Positions 1 to 5,728 are shown, numbered from the stretch's first letter. The stretch is DNA of 6,650 bases from Bacteroidetes bacterium 4572_114 (GCA_002254335.1 NIVA01000242.1:1-6650); one strand, 5' to 3'. Notes: generated by a model from the sequence alone, not told the origin. Numbers and translations: made by a program.

Positions 1-1
1 G

Positions 2-349
2 CTAATAGGCATCAAGCTATTGGCAAAGCCCCTTGGCAGGCCGCCGGCAGTGTCGAATCATGTAAGGCCGGGCGAAAGGAACCCTATCGAAGGCAAGTTC
101 GGGCAGGCAAAAACGGCCTGCGGTTTCGACCGGATACACGCAAGGCTCATAGGGACAAGCGAATCGATAATTGCCAGCATAATCCTGGTACTCAACCTGG
201 TCAAATTGGCCGGGGTGGGAGTGCTATGCCTTTTTGATAAGGTCAGTGTGAGTTTTTCAGCAAGGCAACCAGGATATTTCATGCTGCCATCAAATTGGAA
301 AAATGAAAACCGCAAGAATCTAATTCTAAATTTTGGGATAGCTGCCTGA
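2..349 (+). CDS. C-terminal part of an IS5-like DDE transposase, cut by the left window edge
   Basis: The reading frame is open from the first bases (LIGIKLLAKPLGRPP...), so this is the 3' end of a longer gene, not a small gene starting at the TTG at 20. The segment RNPIEGKFGQAK fits the R(3)E(6)K part of the DDE transposase signature of the IS4/IS5 group; the E is the third catalytic acid. The usual Y is replaced by P. It is followed by FDRIHARLIGTSESIIA and a hydrophobic stretch ending in LNLVKLAG, typical of the C terminus of IS5-type transposases. The enzyme cuts and joins the ends of its own element. The first two catalytic aspartates lie outside the window, so activity cannot be judged. 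The final ~35 residues after LCLFDK are less typical and include an internal copy of the element's end sequence (249-262). Subgroup within IS5 is not certain. Confidence 0.8.
   Translation, partial: LIGIKLLAKPLGRPPAVSNHVRPGERNPIEGKFGQAKTACGFDRIHARLIGTSESIIASIILVLNLVKLAGVGVLCLFDKVSVSFSARQPGYFMLPSNWKNENRKNLILNFGIAA
249..262 (+). repeat. Internal copy of the IS end motif inside the transposase gene
   Basis: The 14-mer tgagtttttcagca occurs here and again, without mismatch, at 373-386, 124 bp downstream in the same orientation. The first copy is translated within the transposase tail (VSFSARQ). Either the element has a doubled or extended end, or the reading frame was extended past an original end. 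The exact match is seen; its meaning is inference. Confidence 0.5.
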
Positions 350-370
350 CCAAATAGCCATGATGGGGGC

Positions 371-391
371 ACTGAGTTTTTCAGCAGGCCC
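371..391. repeat. Right terminal inverted repeat of the IS5-like element
   Basis: The sequence ctgagtttttcagcaggcc lies 22 bp downstream of the transposase stop. Read outward to inward it is GGCCTGCTGAAAAACTCAG, which resembles ends of IS5-like elements. It is followed by CTAA, which fits the YTAR type of target duplication seen in the family. The left end and matching target copy are outside the window, so the exact boundary is inferred. Confidence 0.55.
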
Positions 392-507
392 TAATTATTA
401 CTAATAAAATTGGTAGTAGAACCTTATTTTCAAAATATAAGGGTGCAATGGTGGAGCAACCTCTCAGCGAAATTGATAAGCAACTAAATGAACTTCGCGG
501 CTCATAG
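391..507 (+). pseudogene. Short coding remnant next to the IS end
   Basis: One frame is open from the IS boundary to a TAG at 505-507. It would encode SKYKGAMVEQPLSEIDKQ followed by LNELRGS; an ATG lies at 448. The charged, helical composition looks protein-like, but no family is recognisable. It may be the tail of a gene cut by the insertion, or chance. The rest of 508-689 shows no ORF, RNA gene or clear terminator on either strand. Confidence 0.2.
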
Positions 508-689
508 AAATAAAACATCAAAGGACTAACGATTATTAACTCATTTGAAATAGATTGAAATTTATTATAACAGGTACAATACTAAAATGGACGAAAGCAC
601 AATAAATATGCATAAACAATCCCACCTCCGGAAATTGTGAAGTACAGTCTGCCCTTTTTGTTTCCAGCCAATCACCGGCCCCCGATTTT

Positions 690-860
690 TTACAGCTTCT
701 TTGCTTTCACTCTCATAAATACGTGGATCAGCAAAAACAGCAACAGGTTAAAAACCGCTCCAATAAAAATCCCGTAAATATCTTTCCAGTCGAAAGTCCC
801 TTTTGACAGATCAAACGGAGGGTGTTGAATTTCCTGATTCGGTCTTTGTCGATAAAACAA
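690..860 (-). CDS. 56-residue single-pass membrane protein, unknown function
   Basis: Directly after the stop of the upstream helix-turn-helix gene (one base apart), a frame runs LFYRQRPNQEIQHPPFDL..., then IFIGAVFNLLLFLLIHVF at about residues 31-48, then a basic tail MRVKAKKL and TAA. This is a polar N terminus with an FDWKDIYG segment, one membrane helix and a positive C terminus, which predicts N-out, C-in topology. The only start available in frame is TTG at 858-860. An ATG at 863-865 overlaps the upstream stop as ATGA and has AGGGA at suitable distance, but it opens a different, non-protein-like frame. So either TTG is used or an indel sits at the start. The function is not recognised; co-transcription with the membrane proteins upstream suggests a small partner subunit, which is inference. 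Confidence 0.55.
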   Translation of the reverse strand: MFYRQRPNQEIQHPPFDLSKGTFDWKDIYGIFIGAVFNLLLFLLIHVFMRVKAKKL

Positions 861-861
861 T

Positions 862-1464
862 TCATTTTATTTCCCTTTCGATAACTTTCAGGTCAATCAA
901 GGCTTCAACAATATCAACAATTTCGGAGGTATGGGCGTTGTCAACTTCTGCTTTTTTCATTATCTCATTAATGCTAAGGCATTCGGCACTGGGGAATGGC
1001 AAATGAAAAAGGAACTTTCCTTGTGGGATGCTAAGGTTGATACGGCGTTCGGTCCGTTCGCGGCCCTTCCCCTGCCATATAGCAACACTGCTGATGTATT
1101 GATTGTTTCGTGCCGTAGTGAAGCGGACACCGGCATTTTTCCTTTCCCGGATGCGAAGGCCCGGCCCTTCTGATCCCTCACCCTCAGGGAAAAGCGGCGA
1201 AAGATCGACCCGCATGGATATTTCCCTCACGTTTAAAATATATCTGAAATAGGGGCGCTTTTTTTCAAAAACTTCCTCTTTTCCAAGTATCCCCAATCCA
1301 GCCATGGCCTTTAGAAAATCCTGTACGGTCTTAATATGCAGGTTTAACCTGGAAGCAGCCTCGGATGCTGAAATACTTGTGTAGGCTGCAAGAAGCCTGA
1401 ACAGGTCTTCGGCATAGTCCTTCGAAATATATGATCCAAATATTGCTGCCTGTTTAAAATCCAT
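862..1464 (-). CDS. Protein with two (winged) helix-turn-helix regions, probable DNA-binding regulator
   Basis: The 200-residue protein begins at ATG 1462-1464, two bases after the stop of the 167-residue gene, so the two are almost certainly co-translated. Residues about 18-77 form a winged helix-turn-helix: DLFRLLAAYTSISASEAASR, a recognition-helix-like LHIKTVQDFLKAMAGLGIL, then a charged wing ending in PYFRYIL. This resembles ArsR/MarR-like folds but is not assigned to a family. The middle (80-150) is polar and arginine-rich. Residues about 163-200 (LSINEIMKKAEV...VEALIDLKVIERE) look like a second HTH without a full wing. There is no metal-binding cysteine cluster and no membrane segment. 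The neighbours suggest a cytosolic regulator coupled to membrane proteins; it may act on the inverted repeats at 2911-2992. Target and ligand are unknown. Confidence 0.65.
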   Translation of the reverse strand: MDFKQAAIFGSYISKDYAEDLFRLLAAYTSISASEAASRLNLHIKTVQDFLKAMAGLGILGKEEVFEKKRPYFRYILNVREISMRVDLSPLFPEGEGSEGPGLRIRERKNAGVRFTTARNNQYISSVAIWQGKGRERTERRINLSIPQGKFLFHLPFPSAECLSINEIMKKAEVDNAHTSEIVDIVEALIDLKVIEREIK

Positions 1465-1466
1465 TT

Positions 1467-1970
1467 TTATTCAGTAAATGGGTTTAACCTTAAATCGTTT
1501 AGTTTATCAATTACCCTGACACCTTCCCCTTTGAGGAATTTTTCCATAAACCCGGCAAACAAAACTCCGAGGTTGGTGCACAATTTATCAAAAGCAAAGG
1601 TGTCTTTAAATTTCACATAATCCTTTGCAGAAATATGCGCAGTTACATTTCCATCATTGTCAAATGAAATCCAAGACCCCGGCTCGTGTTCCTGCTTCAA
1701 CCCGACAATCCTTGATATGGAATGGTCGAGTGAAAACACCACCCTGTTTTCTTCAAAATAAGGGATGGCAATCAGATTATTCAGCATGAATTCGGCAAAA
1801 GCCCTAAGCTCGATTTGCGAATAACTTAATTTGCCCGTATGCATGGGCCTACCGGTAAACCCGTTAGAGGTTTCGGAAACAGGCATTGCCGCAAGTTCAA
1901 ATATCTCACGGCTCCGCCATTTTAGCCTCCGCGTAAAAATGAAATATAACGTTACACCTACTGCTCCCAA
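1467..1970 (-). CDS. Membrane-anchored short paralogue of the upstream 275-residue protein
   Basis: This 167-residue reading has one hydrophobic segment at the start (VGVTLYFIF) followed by a basic RRLKW. Then comes a soluble domain that matches the C-terminal domain of the upstream gene: ELAA, W-I-S-F with G-N-V-T-A-H-I-S, F-D-K-L-C, and KGEGVRVIDKL at 147-157. The shared last motif is identical in both proteins, so this is a tandem duplication that kept only one membrane span. The start is problematic. TTG at 1968-1970 is the first usual start in frame. A better-placed ATG at 1987-1989, with GAGG before it, reads MNPENYI and is one base out of frame with the rest. A one-base indel joining the two would give a natural N terminus with a complete membrane helix. 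No known family is recognised. Confidence 0.6.
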   Translation of the reverse strand: MGAVGVTLYFIFTRRLKWRSREIFELAAMPVSETSNGFTGRPMHTGKLSYSQIELRAFAEFMLNNLIAIPYFEENRVVFSLDHSISRIVGLKQEHEPGSWISFDNDGNVTAHISAKDYVKFKDTFAFDKLCTNLGVLFAGFMEKFLKGEGVRVIDKLNDLRLNPFTE

Positions 1971-2041
1971 TATAATTTTCTGGGTTCATTTCGGGAGACC
2001 TCAATTTTCTTCTAAAATACATTGTATCTCAATTTAAGTTT

Positions 2042-2869
2042 TTAAGTCATAATGTTCAGTTTAAGCTCATCCAGTTTATCAATTACCCGCACTCCTTCAC
2101 CCTTGCGGTACCACTCGAAAAACTCAATAAAAAGGTTTCCCATGGAATTGCATAAATGGTCGAAGGTGAGGTTTTCGCGGTACATCAGGTAAGTTTGTTT
2201 TGAAATATGTACCGTAACATCGCCGGCGTAGTTAAAGGATACCCATGTTTTTTCGATCACATTAAACTCGGGGTGGATAACGAGGTACATCGAATCCTTC
2301 ATCGTGATGGGCACCAGGTATATCTTATCATCATCCTTATACGACATACAAATTTGGTTTTTACGCAGGAAGGCAGCAAAAGAAAGCATCTCATCCCTGT
2401 CTGCGTCAGTCTTCCCAACCGGTAAGGGCCTTTCGGTATAAGTATCTTCGGACGGCTCAACACCGCTGGCGGCAAGTTCCAGGATTTCGGTGCCCTTCCA
2501 CTTTACTTTTCGCGTTGCCATCAGGTAGAGTAACCAAAACCACAGGAGCACCATCCAAATCCCAAAAAAGCGGGCAAGGGGCGGAAACACCAGGCTAGGG
2601 TTGCCCACATACTGGAACTGTATAGACCACAAAGTGCACCCAAATACAATTAGATAGGTCCCGCTGATCAGGTAGGTTGTACTCCTGGTTTTGAGGTAAT
2701 AAAACCCCAAGGTTATTGCCGCATAAATAAACATGATCACGCCAAGTACTTTTAGCGATCCTGCCGGCCCAATAATGAGGGCACTAATCATAAGTACTAC
2801 CAGTGAAGCTATTGCCGGAACAAAGCCAGCAATTGAATTTTCGGGTTTTAGTTTTCTGCTGTAAATCAT
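2042..2869 (-). CDS. Multi-spanning membrane protein with C-terminal cytosolic domain, unknown function
   Basis: This 275-residue protein is probably the first gene of the minus-strand cluster. ATG 2867-2869 follows an A-rich leader with no Shine-Dalgarno, as is usual in Bacteroidota. Residues about 13-120 contain four hydrophobic segments: IAGFVPAIASLVVLMISALI, VLGVIMFIYAAITLGFYYL, TTYLISGTYLIVFGCTL and FGIWMVLLWFWLLYLM. The basic TRKVKWKG after the last span places the remaining ~150 residues in the cytoplasm. That domain has W-V-S-F, G-D-V-T-V-H-I-S, F-D-H-L-C, and KGEGVRVIDKL at 256-266, all shared with the downstream paralogue. No kinase, phosphatase, nuclease or transporter motif is visible. 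A role as a membrane sensor paired with the downstream HTH protein is plausible from context only. Confidence 0.65.
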   Translation of the reverse strand: MIYSRKLKPENSIAGFVPAIASLVVLMISALIIGPAGSLKVLGVIMFIYAAITLGFYYLKTRSTTYLISGTYLIVFGCTLWSIQFQYVGNPSLVFPPLARFFGIWMVLLWFWLLYLMATRKVKWKGTEILELAASGVEPSEDTYTERPLPVGKTDADRDEMLSFAAFLRKNQICMSYKDDDKIYLVPITMKDSMYLVIHPEFNVIEKTWVSFNYAGDVTVHISKQTYLMYRENLTFDHLCNSMGNLFIEFFEWYRKGEGVRVIDKLDELKLNIMT

Positions 2870-2910
2870 TTTTTTTAATTGTTTATTATTTAATGAGCCC
2901 GGTCTAAAAA

Positions 2911-2992
2911 GCTGTCAGACAGTTATTTTCTATATTAAACACAGAACCAAAAGTATTATATGTCTGACCATTAATCTAAACTGCTGACAGCT
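2911..2992. promoter_or_regulatory. Three TGTC/GACA inverted repeats around the operon promoter, probable operators
   Basis: Site A, CTGTCAGACAG at 2912-2922, is a perfect 11-bp palindrome. Site B, TGTCTGACC at 2961-2969, differs from a perfect palindrome by one base. Site C, GCTGACAGC at 2983-2991, is a perfect 4+1+4 inverted repeat. AGCTGTCAG at 2910-2918 and CTGACAGCT at 2984-2992 are exact reverse complements. Relative to the proposed promoter, A lies just after the start point, B between the -7 and -33, and C just upstream of -33. That layout fits repression by a dimeric regulator, possibly the HTH protein of the operon, but binding is inferred. Confidence 0.4.
2948..2980 (-). promoter_or_regulatory. 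Candidate promoter of the 2869-690 operon
   Basis: Reading the minus strand, TACTTTTG at 2955-2948 matches the Bacteroidota -7 consensus TAnnTTTG. TTTA at 2980-2977 stands 21 bases upstream as a weak -33 element. Transcription would start near 2941 and give a leader of about 70 bases before the ATG at 2869. An alternative with a better -33 (TTG at 3166-3164, 21 bases from TATGTTTG at 3142-3135) lies further upstream. Both are pattern matches only. Confidence 0.4.
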
Positions 2993-3324
2993 ATTCACTC
3001 AAATATTCACTTTTTAGTCCCGTCAATCATTTAATAATTTCTGGAATAGTATAATGTCTATACGAACTTCTGCGTCCTGTTTTGTAGAACATTGTTATTC
3101 TGTTATTTATATACTTCACAAACATTAAACTTTACAAACATACAACTTTACATACCCCTTTGTCAAGCTTTTTAACATTTATTTTTTTCTGGTTAGGGCA
3201 GAAAAAACCGGGGATCGTATAAACCATAATGCTTTTGGCTTGTTAATCCTGTAATGCTCCAAAATGGTGTTTTTTAACATTTATGACCAAACATGATTAA
3301 TTTTGCGAAATCACTTAACATACT
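2993..3324. other. AT-rich divergent intergenic region without a gene
   Basis: No ORF or RNA gene is supported here. TAATTTTG at 3298-3305 matches a plus-strand -7 element just ahead of the Old Yellow Enzyme remnant, without a clear -33 TTG. It is probably the surviving promoter of that dead gene. The 14-mer tttttaacatttat occurs twice in direct orientation, at 3169-3182 and 3271-3284. The nature of this repeat is unknown. Confidence 0.35.
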
Positions 3325-4078
3325 TTGATTATTGCGGAAGGCAGCCAGGTTTCACCCGAAGCTTATGGCTACACCAATTCACCAGGATGCTACTCGAAAG
3401 AGCAAATTGATGGGTGGAAAAAAGTAACAAAAGCAGTTCACGATAAGGGCGGGAAAATTTTTCTTCAGCTGTGGCATGTTGGGCCATATTCACACAGTCT
3501 GCTTCAGCCTGGCAATAAATTGCCGCTTTCGCCTTCGGGGGTAAAACTTGATGGGCAAGTGTTGACCCAGGACGGGCACAAAGAATATGAAACGCCACGG
3601 ATTATGACCATTGAAGAAATTTAGGCAGCAAAAAATGCCATCGAAGCAGGTTTTGACGGGGCAGAAATACATGGGGCTCATGCTTACCTTATTGATCAGT
3701 TTATTATGGATGGAACCAATCTATGGTTACATCATCGATAAGTTGAACGGTTACAATCTGGCCTACCTACACCTAAGCGAAATGATGTCGCCCGAAACAC
3801 GCCTGGACAAACCGGAAAAAAGCACCGTCCCATTTTACAGAAAGATATTTAATGACACTCTCATCTCCTGTGGCGGGCACAGCCTCGAAAGTGCCACACG
3901 CATGTTAGAAAACAATGAAGCTGACCTGATAGCCTTTGGTAAACCTTTCATCTCCAACCCTGATCTGGTGGAAAGGTTCAGGCAAGGTGCCCCGCTTAAT
4001 GAACCCGATAAATCTACTTTTTATCATGGTGGGGCGAAGGGGTATTTGGATTATCCGTTGATGGAGCAGGTAATTTGA
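3325..4078 (+). pseudogene. Old Yellow Enzyme family NADH:flavin oxidoreductase, pseudogene
   Basis: The family are FMN enzymes that reduce activated C=C or nitro groups with NAD(P)H. Recognisable blocks are LIIAEGSQVSPEAYGY, KIFLQLWHVG, AIEAGFDGAEIHGAHAYLID, DGTN, LAYLHLSE, and ADLIAFGKPFISNPDLVERF up to GYLDYP at the natural C terminus. HGAH with the following Y matches the substrate-binding H-x-x-H/N-x-Y site. The gene is dead in several ways. Homology begins abruptly at 3325, about 55 residues into the family. At 3622-3624 a TAG replaces about nine residues before AAKNAIEAG, as if a deletion fused two codons into a stop. At about 3720 the frame changes from that of DGTN to that of YGYIIDKLN, with roughly 55-60 residues missing, including the usual YGGSIENR region. 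The usual HVGR has become HVGP. Deletion sizes are estimated from memory of the family. Confidence 0.9.
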
Positions 4079-4203
4079 TGGTCATTTGTGGTTATTGATT
4101 GTCATTTGATTGTCATTTGATTGTTATTGATTGTTATTGATTGTCATTTGATTGTCATTTGGTGGTCATTTGATTGTCATTTGATTGTCATTTGTGGTTA
4201 TTG
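4078..4203. repeat. Minisatellite of twelve 9-11 bp units
   Basis: The main unit is ATTGTCATTTG (11 bp). Shorter variants are ATTGTTATTG (10 bp) and TGGTTATTG (9 bp); there are also ATGGTCATTTG and GTGGTCATTTG. The units follow each other without gaps, in the order 11, 9, 11, 11, 10, 10, 11, 11, 11, 11, 11, 9. The array begins at the last base of the pseudogene's stop codon, and a 9-bp unit lies near each end. Slippage expansion is the likely origin. There is no coding capacity. Confidence 0.9.
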
Positions 4204-4220
4204 AATGGGATATAATTTTG
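4191..4220 (+). promoter_or_regulatory. Possible promoter at the end of the minisatellite
   Basis: TTTG at 4191-4194, inside the last repeats, and TAATTTTG at 4213-4220 are 18 bases apart, which fits the Bacteroidota -33/-7 pattern. It would read through the palindrome array toward the ATPase gene. Since every repeat unit contains TTG, the -33 match is weak evidence. Positions 4221-4313 show nothing else recognisable. Confidence 0.25.
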
Positions 4221-4313
4221 AAACAAGTGGTGGGTTTTTGGAAAGCTACTATTTTCCACACACCCCGTATCTGTGAAAACCTGTGCAATTCCCTCCCTTG
4301 TTTTTATGTTTTA

Positions 4314-4464
4314 TGATTAATGGCATTAATCACTTTTAACCATTTTTGATTAATGGCATAAATCACTTTCGGCTATTATTGATTAATGCTATTAATCACA
4401 TTTCAATGTTTTTGATTATTGCCATTAATCATTATTTATTATCTTTGACCATTATTAATAATTA
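4314..4464. repeat. Palindromic repeat array with exact 33-bp period
   Basis: Copy 1, TGATTAATGGCATTAATCA at 4314-4332, is a perfect 9+1+9 palindrome. Copies 2 (4347-4365), 3 (4380-4398) and 4 (4413-4431) have one or two changes from it. The copies start at 4314, 4347, 4380 and 4413, exactly 33 bp apart, with unrelated T-rich 14-bp spacers. At the next phase, 4446-4464, a decayed copy (TGACC...TTAATAATTA) matches at 12 of 19 positions and overlaps the promoter and leader of the ATPase gene. A period of 33 bp puts the sites on nearly the same face of the helix. The likely role is an operator array for a dimeric DNA-binding protein; a transposable palindrome or replication-related iteron is possible. 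Spacers are too short for a CRISPR. Confidence 0.85.
4419..4447 (+). promoter_or_regulatory. Candidate promoter of the ATPase gene
   Basis: TTG at 4419-4421, within palindrome copy 4, and TATCTTTG at 4440-4447 are separated by 18 bases and match the Bacteroidota consensus TTG-N17-23-TAnnTTTG. The start point would be near 4453, giving a leader of about 20 bases. Overlap of both elements with the palindrome array means a protein bound there would compete with RNA polymerase. Confidence 0.45.
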
Positions 4465-4469
4465 AGGTA

Positions 4470-5459
4470 ATGATGAACAAAGATTTAGTAAAGCAGATTT
4501 TGGTTGAACAAAATCAAAATTTCCTAAGAAAAGAAACCGGTGTAACAAGAGGTGTTTTAGCAAATGTAAGTAAAAAGGCTGCCCTGCCCCACGTCCATGT
4601 TATCACCGGAATGCGCAGGTCAGGCAAATCAACTTTATTCAGGCAAATAGTTAAACAGCTATTTAGGGACCAAGGTATTTTCTACGTGAATTTTGAGGAT
4701 GAACGTTTTCTGGGGTTTAAAGCTCAGGAGTTTAATATAATACATGAAAGCTTAATTGAATTATTTGGCGAACAAAAAGTGTTTTTCATCGATGAAGCCC
4801 AAAATGTAGAGGGATTTGAATTGTTTGTGAGGCGATTGTCCGAACAGGGAAATAAATTCTATCTTACAGGCTCGAATGCAAATTTGTTGAGCCGGGAAAT
4901 TTCTTCGAGGCTTACTGGAAGACATATTGATACGAATCTGCAACCATTCAGTTATCTGGAATATTTAAGTTTTCGAAAAATAAAACCTGAAAAAAATGAT
5001 ATTTATATAACTGAAAAACGCGCTTTGCTTCAAAAAATGTTTAATGAATATTTAAGCATGGGAGGAATGCCTGAGTATCTGAAATATAAGGATGATGAAA
5101 TTCTTATCCGAATTTACGAAGACATTGTTGCAAAAGATATTGCCATCAGGTATAAAATCACAAATGTCTTTCAGCTAAAACAATTGTACCAGCTTTTAAT
5201 CTCCAATTTTTCCACGAGGTTTAGTTTTCGTTCACTTATGCAACAAAGCGGAATACGGAGCAACAATACAATTAAAAACTACATCGAATACCTTGAAAAT
5301 TCTAACTTCGGAAAAGTGATCAATAAATTTGACCATAGCCCGAAAAAGCTAATCAACAGTCCGAAAAAACTTTATATCACCGATCATGCTTTCATTCCAA
5401 AAATCTCAACCAAACTCACAAAAGATTTTGGAAGGACTTTGGAAAATATTGAATCATAA
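4470..5459 (+). CDS. AAA-type ATPase of the COG1373 (DUF4143) family, truncated at the C terminus
   Basis: Family members bind and hydrolyse ATP; their cellular role is poorly known and they often occur in many copies per genome. Walker A is GMRRSGKST (residues 47-55). Walker B is VFFIDEAQ (104-111). A sensor-like strand is YLTGSNANLL (131-140), followed by SRLTGRH (146-152) with likely finger arginines, PFSYLEYL (159-166), and the typical YLSMGGMPEYLKY near 195-207. The rest matches the start of the DUF4143 domain, up to LYITDHAF and FGRTLENI. There the protein ends as ES and stop, while the family usually continues with a block like VFLEL and some 70-80 more residues. So the C-terminal domain is cut and the gene may be non-functional. 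The second ATG at 4473 has AAGG five bases upstream and may be the true start. The gene sits just after a 33-bp-phased palindrome array that probably controls it. Confidence 0.8.
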   Translation: MMNKDLVKQILVEQNQNFLRKETGVTRGVLANVSKKAALPHVHVITGMRRSGKSTLFRQIVKQLFRDQGIFYVNFEDERFLGFKAQEFNIIHESLIELFGEQKVFFIDEAQNVEGFELFVRRLSEQGNKFYLTGSNANLLSREISSRLTGRHIDTNLQPFSYLEYLSFRKIKPEKNDIYITEKRALLQKMFNEYLSMGGMPEYLKYKDDEILIRIYEDIVAKDIAIRYKITNVFQLKQLYQLLISNFSTRFSFRSLMQQSGIRSNNTIKNYIEYLENSNFGKVINKFDHSPKKLINSPKKLYITDHAFIPKISTKLTKDFGRTLENIES

Positions 5460-5581
5460 GATAAAGGTGATTCCTGTTTGGAAATGGTTGGTATGCTCGG
5501 GGATTGAAGCTGCGAATTACAGTAATTAGCTCGGGCCTGGGACGAAGCGGCAGGGATTGGAGTGGCCTCCCGGCGAAGCAA

Positions 5582-5652
5582 CGGCTGATATTTTTGTTGG
5601 TGGGCGGAGGCTGACAGAGGAAGACCCCGCGCCACCTACAAAAATACAGCCG
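5582..5652. repeat. Long imperfect hairpin
   Basis: CGGCTG (5582-5587) pairs with CAGCCG (5647-5652). After a one-base bulge, TATTTTTGT (5589-5597) pairs with ACAAAAATA (5638-5646). After a T-T mismatch, GGTGG (5599-5603) pairs with CCACC (5632-5636). That gives 20 base pairs closing a loop of about 28 bases. It is not a classical terminator, since no U-run follows. Likely part of a dispersed palindromic repeat. Confidence 0.65.
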
Positions 5653-5679
5653 GTGCAAGGTGGGTAGAACGGAAAGCCC

Positions 5680-5728
5680 GCCTGTCCGCCCGTGCCGGTA
5701 CGGACGGGAATGACGTAGTCGGGCAGGC
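5680..5728. repeat. Nested GC-rich inverted repeat
   Basis: GCCTGTCCG (5680-5688) pairs with CGGGCAGGC (5720-5728), with one G-U pair. Inside lies CCGTGCCGGTACGG (5690-5703), itself a near-perfect palindrome. The minus strand reads tcattcccgtccg here, reminiscent of the tcattcccg-type palindromes dispersed in many bacterial genomes. Confidence 0.55.

Noticed and set aside
739..865. Small ORF from the ATG at 863-865 overlapping the HTH gene's stop
   Set aside because: The product is cysteine-rich and not protein-like, while the neighbouring frame over the same bases encodes a clear membrane helix and basic tail.
803..1181. Plus- and minus-strand ORFs overlapping the HTH gene (803-1006, 931-1173, 960-1181)
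   Set aside because: They are shadows of the 862-1464 gene, which has better composition, tight operon spacing and recognisable HTH structure.
3611..4078. 155-residue ORF as an intact protein
   Set aside because: Its first ~37 residues are an out-of-frame reading of the oxidoreductase sequence; only the part from about YGYIIDKLN onward has family homology.
4314..4431. CRISPR-like array of 19-bp repeats and 14-bp spacers
   Set aside because: Spacers are far too short, each repeat is itself a full palindrome with variation between copies, and no cas genes are present.
5582..5652. Rho-independent terminator for the ATPase gene
   Set aside because: The stem is long and imperfect, the loop is large, no T-run follows on the plus strand, and it lies over 120 bp after the stop codon.
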